The notes under the pieces are model-generated. The model was not told where the DNA came from. It searched no databases and saw only the letters and a list, made by a program, of their open reading frames with translations. This document shows positions 38,116 to 46,266 of a stretch of DNA of 64,000 nucleotides, one piece after another. Each line of letters begins with the position of its first letter. The first letter of the stretch is position 1. Position numbers and translations under genes: made by a program. The stretch comes from Edaphobacter lichenicola (GTDB lineage: Bacteria; Acidobacteriota; Terriglobia; Terriglobales; Acidobacteriaceae): NCBI RefSeq assembly GCF_025264645.1, contig NZ_CP073696.1, positions 1,364,001 to 1,428,000 of the forward strand. The letters are read 5' to 3'.

Positions 38116-38601
38116 GCTTCGCCGGCGCAGCCCATTTCGCCTGGGCGTACTACCGGACTCCCGTGTTCACAGACCTGCCTCAACCCCACACGACCACGCA
38201 GGGTCAGTCGTACAAACCAGATTTTTCAATTCTTACTCAGACGCGCAGTACCTTCCCAACGACTCTTAAAGACATTTCAGGAAAACATTCCGATCAGATA
38301 GCAAGACACGGAAGGCCTTGCCGAATCCTGCCAACCTCCACAACTACACTTAGAAGCGATGTTTAGGCTGTGCACAGATACGCACCCATTGCTTGGTTCG
38401 TTCCCAACATCTCCAGTAAAAATTCGTTCTTGCCTACGGTGACGTAAGTATATCAACCTCTTGGCCATCGCCTTGGCTGCTTCTCTGTCAATTGTCCAAC
38501 CGAACCGCAGTCGACATCGACCTGGCCAAAAGCTCATCGTGCTCACTCACTCACCGCAATCGTCCCCATCCGGCCAACCGTGATACCGTCCAAAGCAGCC
38601 C
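38116..38601. other. 486-base intergenic region between divergent genes
   Basis: This stretch should hold the promoters of the TolC-like gene (minus) and of truA (plus). No RNA gene or conserved small protein was recognised. A 90-residue minus-strand frame at 38277-38546 has no convincing ribosome binding site or family resemblance. The tract around 38221-38280 is more AT-rich than its surroundings, as expected for a promoter, but no confident -35/-10 pair was found. Confidence 0.5.
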
Positions 38602-39519
38602 ATGCCTCACTGGAAGACCATCCTCACCTACGACGGAACTCCCTACAACGGTTGGCAGATCCAGCCCAACCTGCCGACCATTCAGGGCACACTCGCCCAG
38701 GCAATCCACCGTGTCACCGGCGAGTCTATCCTTCCCCAGGGCTCCGGCCGCACGGACACCGGCGTTCACGCCCTCGGCCAGGTCGCCACCTTCACCCTCA
38801 CCGTCCCCATCCCCGCCACGAACCTACACCGCGCTCTCAACCGAGCGCTCCCCTCCAGCATCCGCATCCTTGCAGTCGAGCAAGTCCCCGAAGACTTCCA
38901 CGCCCGCCACAGTGCCCGCCGCAAAACCTACGAATACCGCATCCTTCCAAACGACCAAATCTGCTCCCCCATGCTCGCTCCCTTTGTCTGGGCCAGCCAT
39001 CTCCCCCTCGACCTCGAGTCCCTGCAACAAGCCGCCGCCCACATCATCGGCACACACGACTTCACCTCCTTCGCCGCCAGCGATCCCGATCTCTCCACCC
39101 GGCTCAAAACGCAGTCAGGCTCCACCCCCGCCGCCCCACCTCAATGTCCGCCAAACAAATCTCACCTTAACCAATCTCAACCAGACAAAGAGGTCGTCAT
39201 CTCGACCGAAGGCGGGGCTTTTCCTACCGCCGTGGAGAGACCACCGCATCGTCTCCCCTCAGCCGACACTGCGATCATCCCCACCGACAACACACGCACC
39301 ATCTACCACTCCAACTGGCACCAGCAAGAAGACCTCTTCATCTACAGAGTCACCGGCTCCGGCTTTCTCCACCACATGGTGCGCAACCTCGTCGGCACCT
39401 TCGTCGACCCCGCCTTCGCCCCCGACGAAATCCCAACCATCCTCGCCGCCCGTAATCGCTCCGCCGCCGGTCCCACCGCCCCTGCGCGCGGCCTCTTTCT
39501 CGTCGAGGTCGAATACTGA
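38602..39519 (+). CDS. truA: tRNA pseudouridine(38-40) synthase TruA with a central insertion
   Basis: Converts uridines 38-40 of the tRNA anticodon arm to pseudouridine. 305 residues against about 245-270 usually. The catalytic Asp52 lies in GSGRTDTGVHALGQVATF, and the C-terminal RNA-binding part GSGFLHHMVRNLVGTFVD is intact. An unconserved segment of roughly 60 residues (about 165-230) separates GTHDFTSFAASDPD from DLFIYRVTGSGF. Inside it KEVVISTEGGAFPTAVERPP is the translation of a palindromic repeat. The segment falls where a loop is expected, so activity may be kept. The stop overlaps the start of the next gene (TGATG). Confidence 0.93.
   Translation: MPHWKTILTYDGTPYNGWQIQPNLPTIQGTLAQAIHRVTGESILPQGSGRTDTGVHALGQVATFTLTVPIPATNLHRALNRALPSSIRILAVEQVPEDFHARHSARRKTYEYRILPNDQICSPMLAPFVWASHLPLDLESLQQAAAHIIGTHDFTSFAASDPDLSTRLKTQSGSTPAAPPQCPPNKSHLNQSQPDKEVVISTEGGAFPTAVERPPHRLPSADTAIIPTDNTRTIYHSNWHQQEDLFIYRVTGSGFLHHMVRNLVGTFVDPAFAPDEIPTILAARNRSAAGPTAPARGLFLVEVEY
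39192..39242. repeat. Imperfect palindromic repeat inside truA, translated in frame
   Basis: GGTC at the left end pairs with GACC at the right, CTC with GAG, and GGCGG with CCGCC around an 11-base loop. The core (GTCATCTCGACCGAAG ... GTGGAGAGACC) resembles, from memory, a dispersed repeat of acidobacterial genomes often seen between genes. Only this copy was noticed in the window. Confidence 0.6.
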
Positions 39520-40787
39520 TGCCCGCCACCTCCAACGCGCAGCGTCGTATCTCGCGCCTCGCCACCCTCACCGCCGTCCATCGCGCCTTCCACTGGCTAC
39601 ACCTTCACCAGCCTCAACTCCGCCAGTGGCAACTCGAGATGGTTCGCATCCCCGCGCCCACCTTCGACGAATCCGCCCGCGCATCCTGGTTCCTCAACCG
39701 CTTCCGCGACCTCGGCCTCATCAACATCCATCTCGACGACGCCGGCAACGCCTTAGCCGAGCTATCCCCCATCGATATATCAGCTGAATCCACTCACTCC
39801 GAGTCTGCTCCCTGCATCCTGCTCTCTGCCCACCTCGACACCGTCTTCCCCGCCAGTACCCCCACCGAGCCCACCGAGCAAAACGACACACCCCGCATCT
39901 ACGCCCCCGGCATCTGCGACAACGGCGCCGGCCTCACTGCTCTCCTCGCGATCGCCGCCGCCCTCCGTTATGCCAACATCACCCCGCCCATCCCAATCCT
40001 CTTCGCCGCCAACGTAGGCGAAGAAGGCGAAGGCGACCTCCGCGGCATGCGTCATCTCTTCGAACGCGGCCCCTACCGAACCCGCATCGCCACCGCCATC
40101 GTCCTCGAAGGCGGAGGCAACTCCGCGGTCGTCACCCGCGCCCTCGGCAGCCTGCGCTTCCGCGTCACGGTCACCGGCCCCGGCGGCCACTCCTGGGCCG
40201 ACGCCGGCGCACCCAATCCCATCCTCATCCTTAGCCAAGCCCTCGCCCGCGTCGCCGACCTCAAACTCCCAACTGACCCACTCACCACCATCAACGTCGG
40301 CCACATCTCCGGCGGCACCTCCATCAACTCCATCCCCGAGTCAGCCACCGCCCTCCTCGACCTCCGCTCCACCGACCCCACCCAACTCATCTCCACCGCC
40401 AACGACCTCCATCGCATCTTCAACGACATCATCACCACACAATCCACCACAAACTCACCATCAAAACTCCACATCGAGACCATAGGAAACCGCCCCGCCG
40501 CGGCCCTCCCCGACGACTCCCCCATCCTCCACACCCTCCGCGCCGTCGACCGCCACCTCACCCTTCGCACCGAGCCCCGCCTCGGCTCTACCGACGCCAA
40601 CATCCCCCTCTCCCGCGGCATCCCTGCAGTCGCACTAGGCAGCGGCGGCAACGGCGGCGGCATCCACACCCTCCAGGAGTGGTACGACCCCACTGGCCGC
40701 GAGACCGCCCTCCGACGCATCCTCCTCACCCTCCTCGACACCCTCGACACCGTTGCCACCGCCACTGACGACCACCCCACTCCATAA
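39519..40787 (+). CDS. M20 family metallopeptidase
   Basis: 422 residues; dizinc exopeptidase or deacylase of the M20/ArgE/PepT-like family. Metal and catalytic motifs are ILLSAHLDTVFP (first His and Asp), APGICDNGAGLTALLAI (bridging Asp), NVGEEGEGDLRGM (catalytic and metal Glu) and a late His in GNGGGIHTLQEW. The dimerisation (lid) domain is marked by VTVTGPGGHSWAD. The substrate, peptide or acyl-amino acid, cannot be told. Its ATG overlaps the truA stop, and its stop overlaps the next gene (TAATG), so the three form a coupled run. Confidence 0.92.
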   Translation: MPATSNAQRRISRLATLTAVHRAFHWLHLHQPQLRQWQLEMVRIPAPTFDESARASWFLNRFRDLGLINIHLDDAGNALAELSPIDISAESTHSESAPCILLSAHLDTVFPASTPTEPTEQNDTPRIYAPGICDNGAGLTALLAIAAALRYANITPPIPILFAANVGEEGEGDLRGMRHLFERGPYRTRIATAIVLEGGGNSAVVTRALGSLRFRVTVTGPGGHSWADAGAPNPILILSQALARVADLKLPTDPLTTINVGHISGGTSINSIPESATALLDLRSTDPTQLISTANDLHRIFNDIITTQSTTNSPSKLHIETIGNRPAAALPDDSPILHTLRAVDRHLTLRTEPRLGSTDANIPLSRGIPAVALGSGGNGGGIHTLQEWYDPTGRETALRRILLTLLDTLDTVATATDDHPTP

Positions 40788-41989
40788 TGTTTCCATCAAC
40801 CGCCGGTGCTATATTCCCCAAAATGACCCGTGCGCGACACAACCGCTTACTTCAAGCCGACAAACCGTCAACCTCCCTCGTAACAACAACGCTCCTGCTA
40901 AGCCTGACCCTCGCGGCCACGCCCGCACTCGCACAAACTCCGCGACCAACCCCACCCACACGAGACCCTCACACCCAGGGCTACGTCACGGCGCAAGAAC
41001 AACCCGATGGCACCAACCCTCCGGCAAACGCAGACGGAAACTTTATCCTCGGCCCCACCCACAACCCAGCACCCGAGATGTCCGTACACGACGGCGTACC
41101 GCAAGGAGCCATCTACGAGTTCACCATGAGCTCATCCGACAGCAAACTCTACCCTGGCATCGCACGCGAGCCCAACACCTTCGGCTCGCCTGACCCAGCC
41201 GACCCCGCCAAACTCATCGTCACCACCAGCCACCCCGCGCCCTACACCCGCCGCGTGACAGTCTACGTCCCCAAGCAATACATCGCAGGCTCAGCCGCAC
41301 CATTTATCGTCGGCGCAGACGGCCCCGACCGTCCCCTCTTCACCGCCTTGGACAATCTCATCGCGCAACATCGCGTCCCCATCATGATTGCAATCTCCAT
41401 CAGCAACGGCAGCGGCGACGCCCAGGGCAGCGAACGTGGCCTCGAGTACGACACCATGTCTGGCCGTTACGCCGAGTTCGTCGAGACCGAAGTTCTCCCT
41501 CGCGTCGAGCAGCAATATCACCTCAAGCTGACCAAAGATCCCAACGGTCGCGCCACCATGGGCGGCAGCTCCGGAGGCTCATGCGCCCTCATCATGGCCT
41601 GGTATCACCCCGAGCTCTACCACCGCGTCCTCACCTACTCCGGCACCTACATCAACCAGCAATGGCCCTACGACGCGAAGACCCCTCACGGCGCATGGGA
41701 GTTCCACGAGCACCTCATCGCAAACACTCCAGCCAAGCCGCTGCGAATCTGGATGGAGGTAGGCGACCGCGACCTCTTGAATCCCAACGCAATGCGTGAC
41801 GACATGCACGATTGGGTGGTAGCCAACGAACGAATGGCAAAGGTCCTCGCCGAAAAGGGCTATCACTACCAGTTCGTCTTCGTCCGCAACGCCGGCCACA
41901 CCGATCGAGCCGCCAAACAACAAACCCTCCCCGAAGCGCTGGAATATCTCTGGCAGGGCTACCCCATCGCACCAACAAAATCGAATTGA
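40787..41989 (+). CDS. Secreted esterase, Fes/esterase D-like alpha/beta hydrolase
   Basis: 400 residues with a signal peptide (about 32-50, TTTLLLSLTLAATPALAQ), then an enterochelin-esterase/EstD-like hydrolase domain. The nucleophile elbow is ATMGGSSGGSCALI, a G-x-S-x-G match. RVTVYVPKQYIAGSAAPFIV and the late RNAGHTDRAAKQ (probable catalytic His) fit the family. The substrate is unknown; ferric siderophore, feruloyl or acyl esters are all possible. The first ATG overlaps the preceding stop. The ATG at 40823, 12 codons in, would give a more ordinary N-terminus. Confidence 0.88.
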   Translation: MFPSTAGAIFPKMTRARHNRLLQADKPSTSLVTTTLLLSLTLAATPALAQTPRPTPPTRDPHTQGYVTAQEQPDGTNPPANADGNFILGPTHNPAPEMSVHDGVPQGAIYEFTMSSSDSKLYPGIAREPNTFGSPDPADPAKLIVTTSHPAPYTRRVTVYVPKQYIAGSAAPFIVGADGPDRPLFTALDNLIAQHRVPIMIAISISNGSGDAQGSERGLEYDTMSGRYAEFVETEVLPRVEQQYHLKLTKDPNGRATMGGSSGGSCALIMAWYHPELYHRVLTYSGTYINQQWPYDAKTPHGAWEFHEHLIANTPAKPLRIWMEVGDRDLLNPNAMRDDMHDWVVANERMAKVLAEKGYHYQFVFVRNAGHTDRAAKQQTLPEALEYLWQGYPIAPTKSN

Positions 41990-42114
41990 GCTGAAAACAA
42001 ATCGTCTGCCGAGAGAAGCGTCCATAGGAAGGCATCCTCTCTCGAACATCATCTTCTTAGACCGAAATACCTGGTAGCTCGCACGCGGGATGCCAACAGC
42101 ACACGCTGTCTGAT

Positions 42115-42130
42115 TTTCAGCTTGCTGAAA
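42115..42130. terminator. Weak hairpin between two convergent genes
   Basis: TTTCAG-CTTG-CTGAAA forms a 6-bp stem just beyond the tail-tube stop, and a second small stem (ACAGC/GCTGT, 42096-42109) lies beside it. T-runs are short. A terminator role is plausible only from position. Confidence 0.35.
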
Positions 42131-42589
42131 TTAGGCGGGGGCTACGACGAGGAGGTCGCGTTCAAAGCTTTGGTAGATCAGCACGAGCCGTTCCTGAAGC
42201 ATCACATGGCCATCGACGTCGAGGGTGGAAAATGCCTCGAAGGTGATGGGCCAGCAGCGATAGACGTTATAGGAGACAACGAGCTGCTCCGCGGGATCGA
42301 AGATCTTGATGATGAGATCCTTGAAGATCGATCCCTGCTGCGAACCGTGACGGGCGACGAGCTGCGCCCAGTCTTCGAAGAACGGGTCGAAGCTGACCTC
42401 ACGTTCGATAGTGAGCGGCTGGTACTTGATCTTGCCGGGCTCACTGATGCTGACCGGAGAACCGCCTTCGGTAAGGGTGATTAGGTCGGCGGTCCACTGG
42501 AGACTGGAGACGTTCGAAATTCCTGGGATAGCCGCGTTGTCCGCGACTACGAGGAAGCGTCGGTTTTCGAATGGACCCGTGACCGGCAT
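42131..42589 (-). CDS. Phage tail tube (T4 gp19-like) protein, orphan
   Basis: 152 residues that fit the T4 gp19/contractile-tail inner-tube family (PF06841-type) from end to end. It opens PFENRRFLVVADNAAIPGIS, has the central strand pair EGGSPVSISEPGKIKYQPLT and EREVSFDPFFEDWAQLV, then IKIFDPAEQLVVSYNVYRCW and a C-terminal LQERLVLIYQSFERD. Such proteins stack as hexameric rings in phage tails, type VI and extracellular contractile injection systems. GGAG lies 7 bases before the ATG. No sheath, baseplate, spike or ATPase gene is near; the neighbours are an esterase and an AraC-VOC pair. It may be an orphan tube protein used by a system elsewhere, or have another role. Confidence 0.8.
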   Translation of the reverse strand: MPVTGPFENRRFLVVADNAAIPGISNVSSLQWTADLITLTEGGSPVSISEPGKIKYQPLTIEREVSFDPFFEDWAQLVARHGSQQGSIFKDLIIKIFDPAEQLVVSYNVYRCWPITFEAFSTLDVDGHVMLQERLVLIYQSFERDLLVVAPA

Positions 42590-42914
42590 AACGGTTCTCC
42601 TGGCTGGCGCGAGGCTGGGCGCGAGGATGCTCGGAGTCTATCGGCGCGTCCGAGGCCCGTCAATCAAAAGAATTGAAGTCCTTCGGTGGTCTAACGCCAC
42701 CACGAGAATATCGTCGCCAATCGCTTACGCGGTCTTGGACTGAGGACGCACCAGCCAACGGAAATTGCTCGCATGCTGCCCAAGCCTGCGGTGCAGGAGA
42801 AGCTGTTACTTACAAACCAATTCATGTATCGGTAACGTCTTCGACAAAATGGACGAGAAACGAGCATCTCCTGCACTTGATTCCTGAGCGTGATCTTTCG
42901 TGGGAAGGGCGCGG
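42590..42914. other. Intergenic region between the tail-tube and AraC genes
   Basis: About 325 bases that should carry the divergent promoters. GGCGCGAGG occurs twice 12 bases apart (42606-42614 and 42618-42626), close to the tail-tube start. No gene, RNA or clear -35/-10 pair was recognised; open frames here are unsupported. Confidence 0.4.
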
Positions 42915-43373
42915 TTGTACTATCATCTCCTCGTGCCGCAACTTCTTCATGACGACACCTTCCGCCGGCTCTGCCGAGGACGCGATCTATTGGCTACCGA
43001 GTACCAGTCCCGCGTCCTGCTCGAGCAGGCAGCGCGTGAAGCTTGTCTCTCCGAATTTCACTTTCATCGGCTCTTTCGCGCCACCTTCAACGAGACTCCA
43101 CACGAGTTTTTGACTCGCCTTCGCATGGATCGTGCCCGGCAGATGCTCGCCAGCGAAAGCAGCGTGACCGACGTCTGCTTCGAGGTCGGTTACGGCAGCC
43201 TGGGATCGTTCTCCAGCAAGTTCCGCGCGCAGTTCGGCCGCAGCCCCGTCGAATTTCAGCGCGAGGTTCGCCGCATCTTCGGATACAGCGCTCCCTGGCA
43301 CATCCTGATGGTGCCCACTTGCTTTAGCTTCGTCGGCGGATTAGAACACCAGATCAAACCCGACATCGAATAG
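42915..43373 (+). CDS. AraC-family transcriptional regulator, DNA-binding domain only
   Basis: About 152 residues. Two helix-turn-helix motifs of the AraC/XylS domain fill residues about 30-130: LLEQAAREACLSEFHFHRLF with FLTRLRMDRARQML, then VTDVCFEVGYGSLGSFSSKF and GRSPVEFQREVR. There is no N-terminal ligand-binding domain. A TTG at 42915 has GGAAGG exactly 6 bases upstream; a GTG at 42900 is the alternative, without a ribosome binding site. It lies 84 bases before a VOC-domain gene, an arrangement common for small AraC regulators that control the neighbouring enzyme. Confidence 0.88.
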   Translation: MYYHLLVPQLLHDDTFRRLCRGRDLLATEYQSRVLLEQAAREACLSEFHFHRLFRATFNETPHEFLTRLRMDRARQMLASESSVTDVCFEVGYGSLGSFSSKFRAQFGRSPVEFQREVRRIFGYSAPWHILMVPTCFSFVGGLEHQIKPDIE

Positions 43374-43457
43374 CAAGAATCGAGAAGCACAGCCTGCCTC
43401 GGGTTCGCTAAGCTTTTTTTGAGAACCACCACGATGCCCGCGAGGAGGAGATAAATC

Positions 43458-43910
43458 ATGATTCAGAAGATGTCGCACACAACGATTTATGTAACCGATC
43501 AGGACCAAGCCAAGGAGTTCTATGCCGATAAGCTGGGCTTTGACGTTAAAACTGATTACTCGGCGCCCAATGGCTTCCGCTGGCTGACCGTCGCTCCAAA
43601 GGGACAAGGAGAACTGGAGATTGCCTTGTTGAAGGTCGGCGGCGCCAGCAACTTCGGCAAGGTGAATGATGGAAATGCCGACGAAACTGCGAAGAAAGAC
43701 GTCGACGCGATGTCTGCATTGTTGAAAAAAGGCTGGCTCAGCCCCGGCGCCTTCCAAACCGCCGATTGCCGCAAGACCTGTGAAGAGTTGAAAGCCAAAG
43801 GCGTAGAGTTCGTCTCCGAACCCAAAGACGAATTCTACGGCGTCTCCGCCGTCATTAAAGATCCGTTCGGCAACTGGTTCAGCATGACCCAACCGAAGAA
43901 CCATAGCTAA
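43458..43910 (+). CDS. VOC superfamily (glyoxalase/bleomycin resistance-like) protein
   Basis: 150 residues in the typical paired beta-alpha-beta-beta-beta layout. It begins MSHTTIYVTDQDQAKEFYAD, has NGFRWLTVAPKGQGELEIAL in the first half, and ends VSAVIKDPFGNWFSMTQP in the second. His7 of MSHTT, Glu (GELEI) and other metal positions seem usable. The substrate is unknown. GAGGAGGAG lies 7 bases before the ATG, a very strong ribosome binding site. It is probably in an operon with the AraC-type regulator. Confidence 0.9.
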   Translation: MIQKMSHTTIYVTDQDQAKEFYADKLGFDVKTDYSAPNGFRWLTVAPKGQGELEIALLKVGGASNFGKVNDGNADETAKKDVDAMSALLKKGWLSPGAFQTADCRKTCEELKAKGVEFVSEPKDEFYGVSAVIKDPFGNWFSMTQPKNHS

Positions 43911-44463
43911 CGGATTAACACTCGCAGAGGATCAACGAAAAATGTGGTCGAGAAACTCTGCTAGAAGCGGTGGAGCACCCAGCAGCGGGTGCCCCACTGC
44001 TCCACTCTGAAATCTGGGCATCGGACACAAGTCCGACCGCTCCCGCCCATCTCAAACCGTCGCCCCCAATAAATTACGTCACATTGCTTTAAGTCACATG
44101 CTCCCCCAATCCGGACACAGAAATCTGTCAAGCCCCAAAACATCGAAAACCCGCTCCAGACGCCCACATCAGCGTGGCGCATCAGTTACAGCCCGGCAGC
44201 TATAATGGAAGTACAAATAAATTCAATGCGAATCAACGCGTGAGTGGAAAACGCGGTCGAGACTTCATTGTCATAGTGCAGTCCTGGTTGAAATATCCAT
44301 TGCAACTCGCACAAAATAGGTATTTTGCCAGCAAACGTTTTGCAATCAATAGTTTGCAGCAATACCCACCCGCTATCTCCTTCTATCAAAAAGACTTCCC
44401 TGCAAGATACCCCCGAGGGGGAGGGGGGAGGGGCCCTCTCCAAAGTCTTGATACACTCCACTC
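43911..44463. other. 553-base intergenic region with hairpins and repeats
   Basis: No supported gene. It holds a palindrome (43970-44005), a short hairpin TCGGAC-ACAA-GTCCGA (44024-44039), an AT-rich tract with repeated TTTGC-type motifs (about 44290-44365) and a C5/G5 plus G-rich tract (44410-44433). AAGACTT near 44391 pairs with AAGTCTT near 44442, closing the G-rich tract in a long hairpin. Frames at 43961-44182 (minus) and 44174-44467 (plus) run through these structures and look non-coding. Confidence 0.55.
43970..44005. repeat. Palindrome downstream of the VOC gene
   Basis: GTGGAGCA (43970-43977) and TGCTCCAC (43998-44005) form an 8-bp outer stem, with CCC/GGG pairing inside. No T-run follows. 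It may be a copy of a dispersed palindromic element or an end-of-message structure. Confidence 0.5.
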
Positions 44464-46266
44464 GTGAAGTCACTCACTCTAGCCGCAATCGTGCTCCTCA
44501 CCACCTTCGCTCAGGCGCAGCAGCCCACCGCCGACACCATCTATATCCACGGCAACATCCTCACCGGCACCCACCTCCGCCCCAACGACCCCTCCCCCAC
44601 CCCCGAAAAGGTCGCCGCCCTGGCAATCGCTGACGGAAAGATCCTCGCCGCAGGCTCCGACAGCACGATTCTGAAACTAAAAACTCCAAAAACGAAGGTT
44701 ATTGACCTCCACGGCGCCTTCGCGATGCCCGGCTTCAACGATGCCCACACCCACATGGCCGACGCAGGCCAGCAGAAGTTATCCATCAACCTCGACGGCG
44801 TGACGTCGCTCGCCGAGATGCAGCAGCGCATTCGCACCTACGCTGCAAAGGCGAAGCCCGGAATATGGCTGGTCGGTGGAGGCTGGGATCATACCCTCTG
44901 GCCCGGCGCCAAACTCCCGACTCGCGCCGACATCGACCCCATCACCGCCGGCCACCCCTGCATCCTCAGCCGGGTCGACGGCCACATCGCCCTCGCCAAC
45001 TCCGCAGCCCTCACCGCCGCCAACATCACCGCCGACACCCCCGACCCCACCGGAGCCAGGATCGACCGCGACTCCACCGGGACCCCCACCGGCATCCTCC
45101 GCGAATCTGCCGCGACCAACCTCGTCTTCAACAAAATCCCGCCGCCCAGCCTCGAAGAACGCCGCGAAGCCCTCAATGTAGCTATCAACGATGCCCTCGC
45201 TCACGGTGTAACCAGCGTCCAGGACAACTCCGAATGGGAAGACTTCCTCGCCCTTGAAGAGCTCGAACACTCTGGCAGACTCCACCTCCGCGTAGCCGAG
45301 TGGCTCGCCTTCGACCAACCCCTTCCAGTCCTCGAACAACGCCGTGCCAGCCATCCAGCAGACGATCCTCTCCTCCACCTCACGATGCTCAAGGGCTTTA
45401 TGGACGGCTCCCTCGGCTCCCGCACCGCGGCACTCGACGAGCCATACTCCGACGACCCGAACAACTCCGGTCTACCCCGCTACGACCAATCCAAGCTCAC
45501 CCAACTTGCCTCCGAACGCGCCGCCGCAGGCTTCCAGCTTGGCTTCCACGCCATCGGCGACCGCGCAAACGACATGGCTCTCAACGCCTTCGGCGCAGCC
45601 GATCAAGTCGCCCTTGATCCCTGCCGAAGAGCTCTGGGGGCAGGCATGCCAGTAGAGTCAGCTACATCGTGTCGGCCCGGCGCTCCTCCTGGCGACGTTG
45701 GCCCGGCCGACCTCCGCTTTCGCGTCGAACACGCACAGGTCCTGCTCCCGGGAGACTTCGACCGCTTCGCTAGCGAAGGCGTCATCGCCTCCATGCAGCC
45801 ATCCCATCTACTCACCGACATGAAGTGGGCCACCGACCGCCTGGGCCCCGAACGAGCCAAATATGCCTACGCCTGGCGATCCTTCCTCAACCACCACGTA
45901 ACCCTCGCCTTCGGCACTGACTACCCGGTGGAGTCCATCGATCCCTTCCGCGGTCTCTACTCCGCCATCACCCGACAGAACGAGGCCGAGACCATGACTT
46001 TTCAACCGCAGGAAAAAATCTCCCTCAATGAAGCCATCTATGCCTATACCCAGGCATCCGCCTTTGCGGAGTTTCGCGAACACGAAAAAGGCCGGCTCGA
46101 ACCGGGTTACCTCGCCGACATCATCGTCCTCGATCGCGACATAACCACTGCATCACCTCAACAACTCCTGCGCACAAAAGTCCTTCGTACTGTTGTCCAA
46201 GGGGACACTGTCTACGCTGCTTATTCGAATCAAGCCGCCAAGCAATCGGTCGGAGCGAGCAACTAG
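44464..46266 (+). CDS. Exported amidohydrolase, YtcJ-like
   Basis: 600 residues: a signal peptide (about 1-19, SLTLAAIVLLTTFAQAQ), then a metal-dependent amidohydrolase of the YtcJ/AepA type. Metal and catalytic motifs are MPGFNDAHTHMADAG (His-x-His), GFHAIGDRAND, RFRVEHAQVL and FGTDYPVESIDPF (catalytic Asp), with the closing beta domain LEPGYLADIIVLDRD. A Cys/Pro/Gly-rich stretch before RFRVEHAQ (about 385-415) is an insertion relative to the family. The substrate is unknown. The start is a GTG at 44464, since MKSLTLAAI gives a clean signal peptide; no strong ribosome binding site precedes it. The next gene starts directly after its stop. Confidence 0.92.
   Translation: MKSLTLAAIVLLTTFAQAQQPTADTIYIHGNILTGTHLRPNDPSPTPEKVAALAIADGKILAAGSDSTILKLKTPKTKVIDLHGAFAMPGFNDAHTHMADAGQQKLSINLDGVTSLAEMQQRIRTYAAKAKPGIWLVGGGWDHTLWPGAKLPTRADIDPITAGHPCILSRVDGHIALANSAALTAANITADTPDPTGARIDRDSTGTPTGILRESAATNLVFNKIPPPSLEERREALNVAINDALAHGVTSVQDNSEWEDFLALEELEHSGRLHLRVAEWLAFDQPLPVLEQRRASHPADDPLLHLTMLKGFMDGSLGSRTAALDEPYSDDPNNSGLPRYDQSKLTQLASERAAAGFQLGFHAIGDRANDMALNAFGAADQVALDPCRRALGAGMPVESATSCRPGAPPGDVGPADLRFRVEHAQVLLPGDFDRFASEGVIASMQPSHLLTDMKWATDRLGPERAKYAYAWRSFLNHHVTLAFGTDYPVESIDPFRGLYSAITRQNEAETMTFQPQEKISLNEAIYAYTQASAFAEFREHEKGRLEPGYLADIIVLDRDITTASPQQLLRTKVLRTVVQGDTVYAAYSNQAAKQSVGASN

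Noticed and set aside
38492..39787. 431-residue plus-strand frame over truA
   Set aside because: Pro/Ser-rich shadow; truA in the other frame has the catalytic motif and fits the family.
44410..44433. Possible G-quadruplex (G5-A-G6-A-G4)
   Set aside because: Only three separate G-runs; a fourth would need splitting a run, so support is weak beyond being G-rich.
43961..44467. Two frames (minus 43961-44182, plus 44174-44467) in the intergenic region
   Set aside because: They run across hairpins and repeats, have no ribosome binding sites and match nothing recognised.
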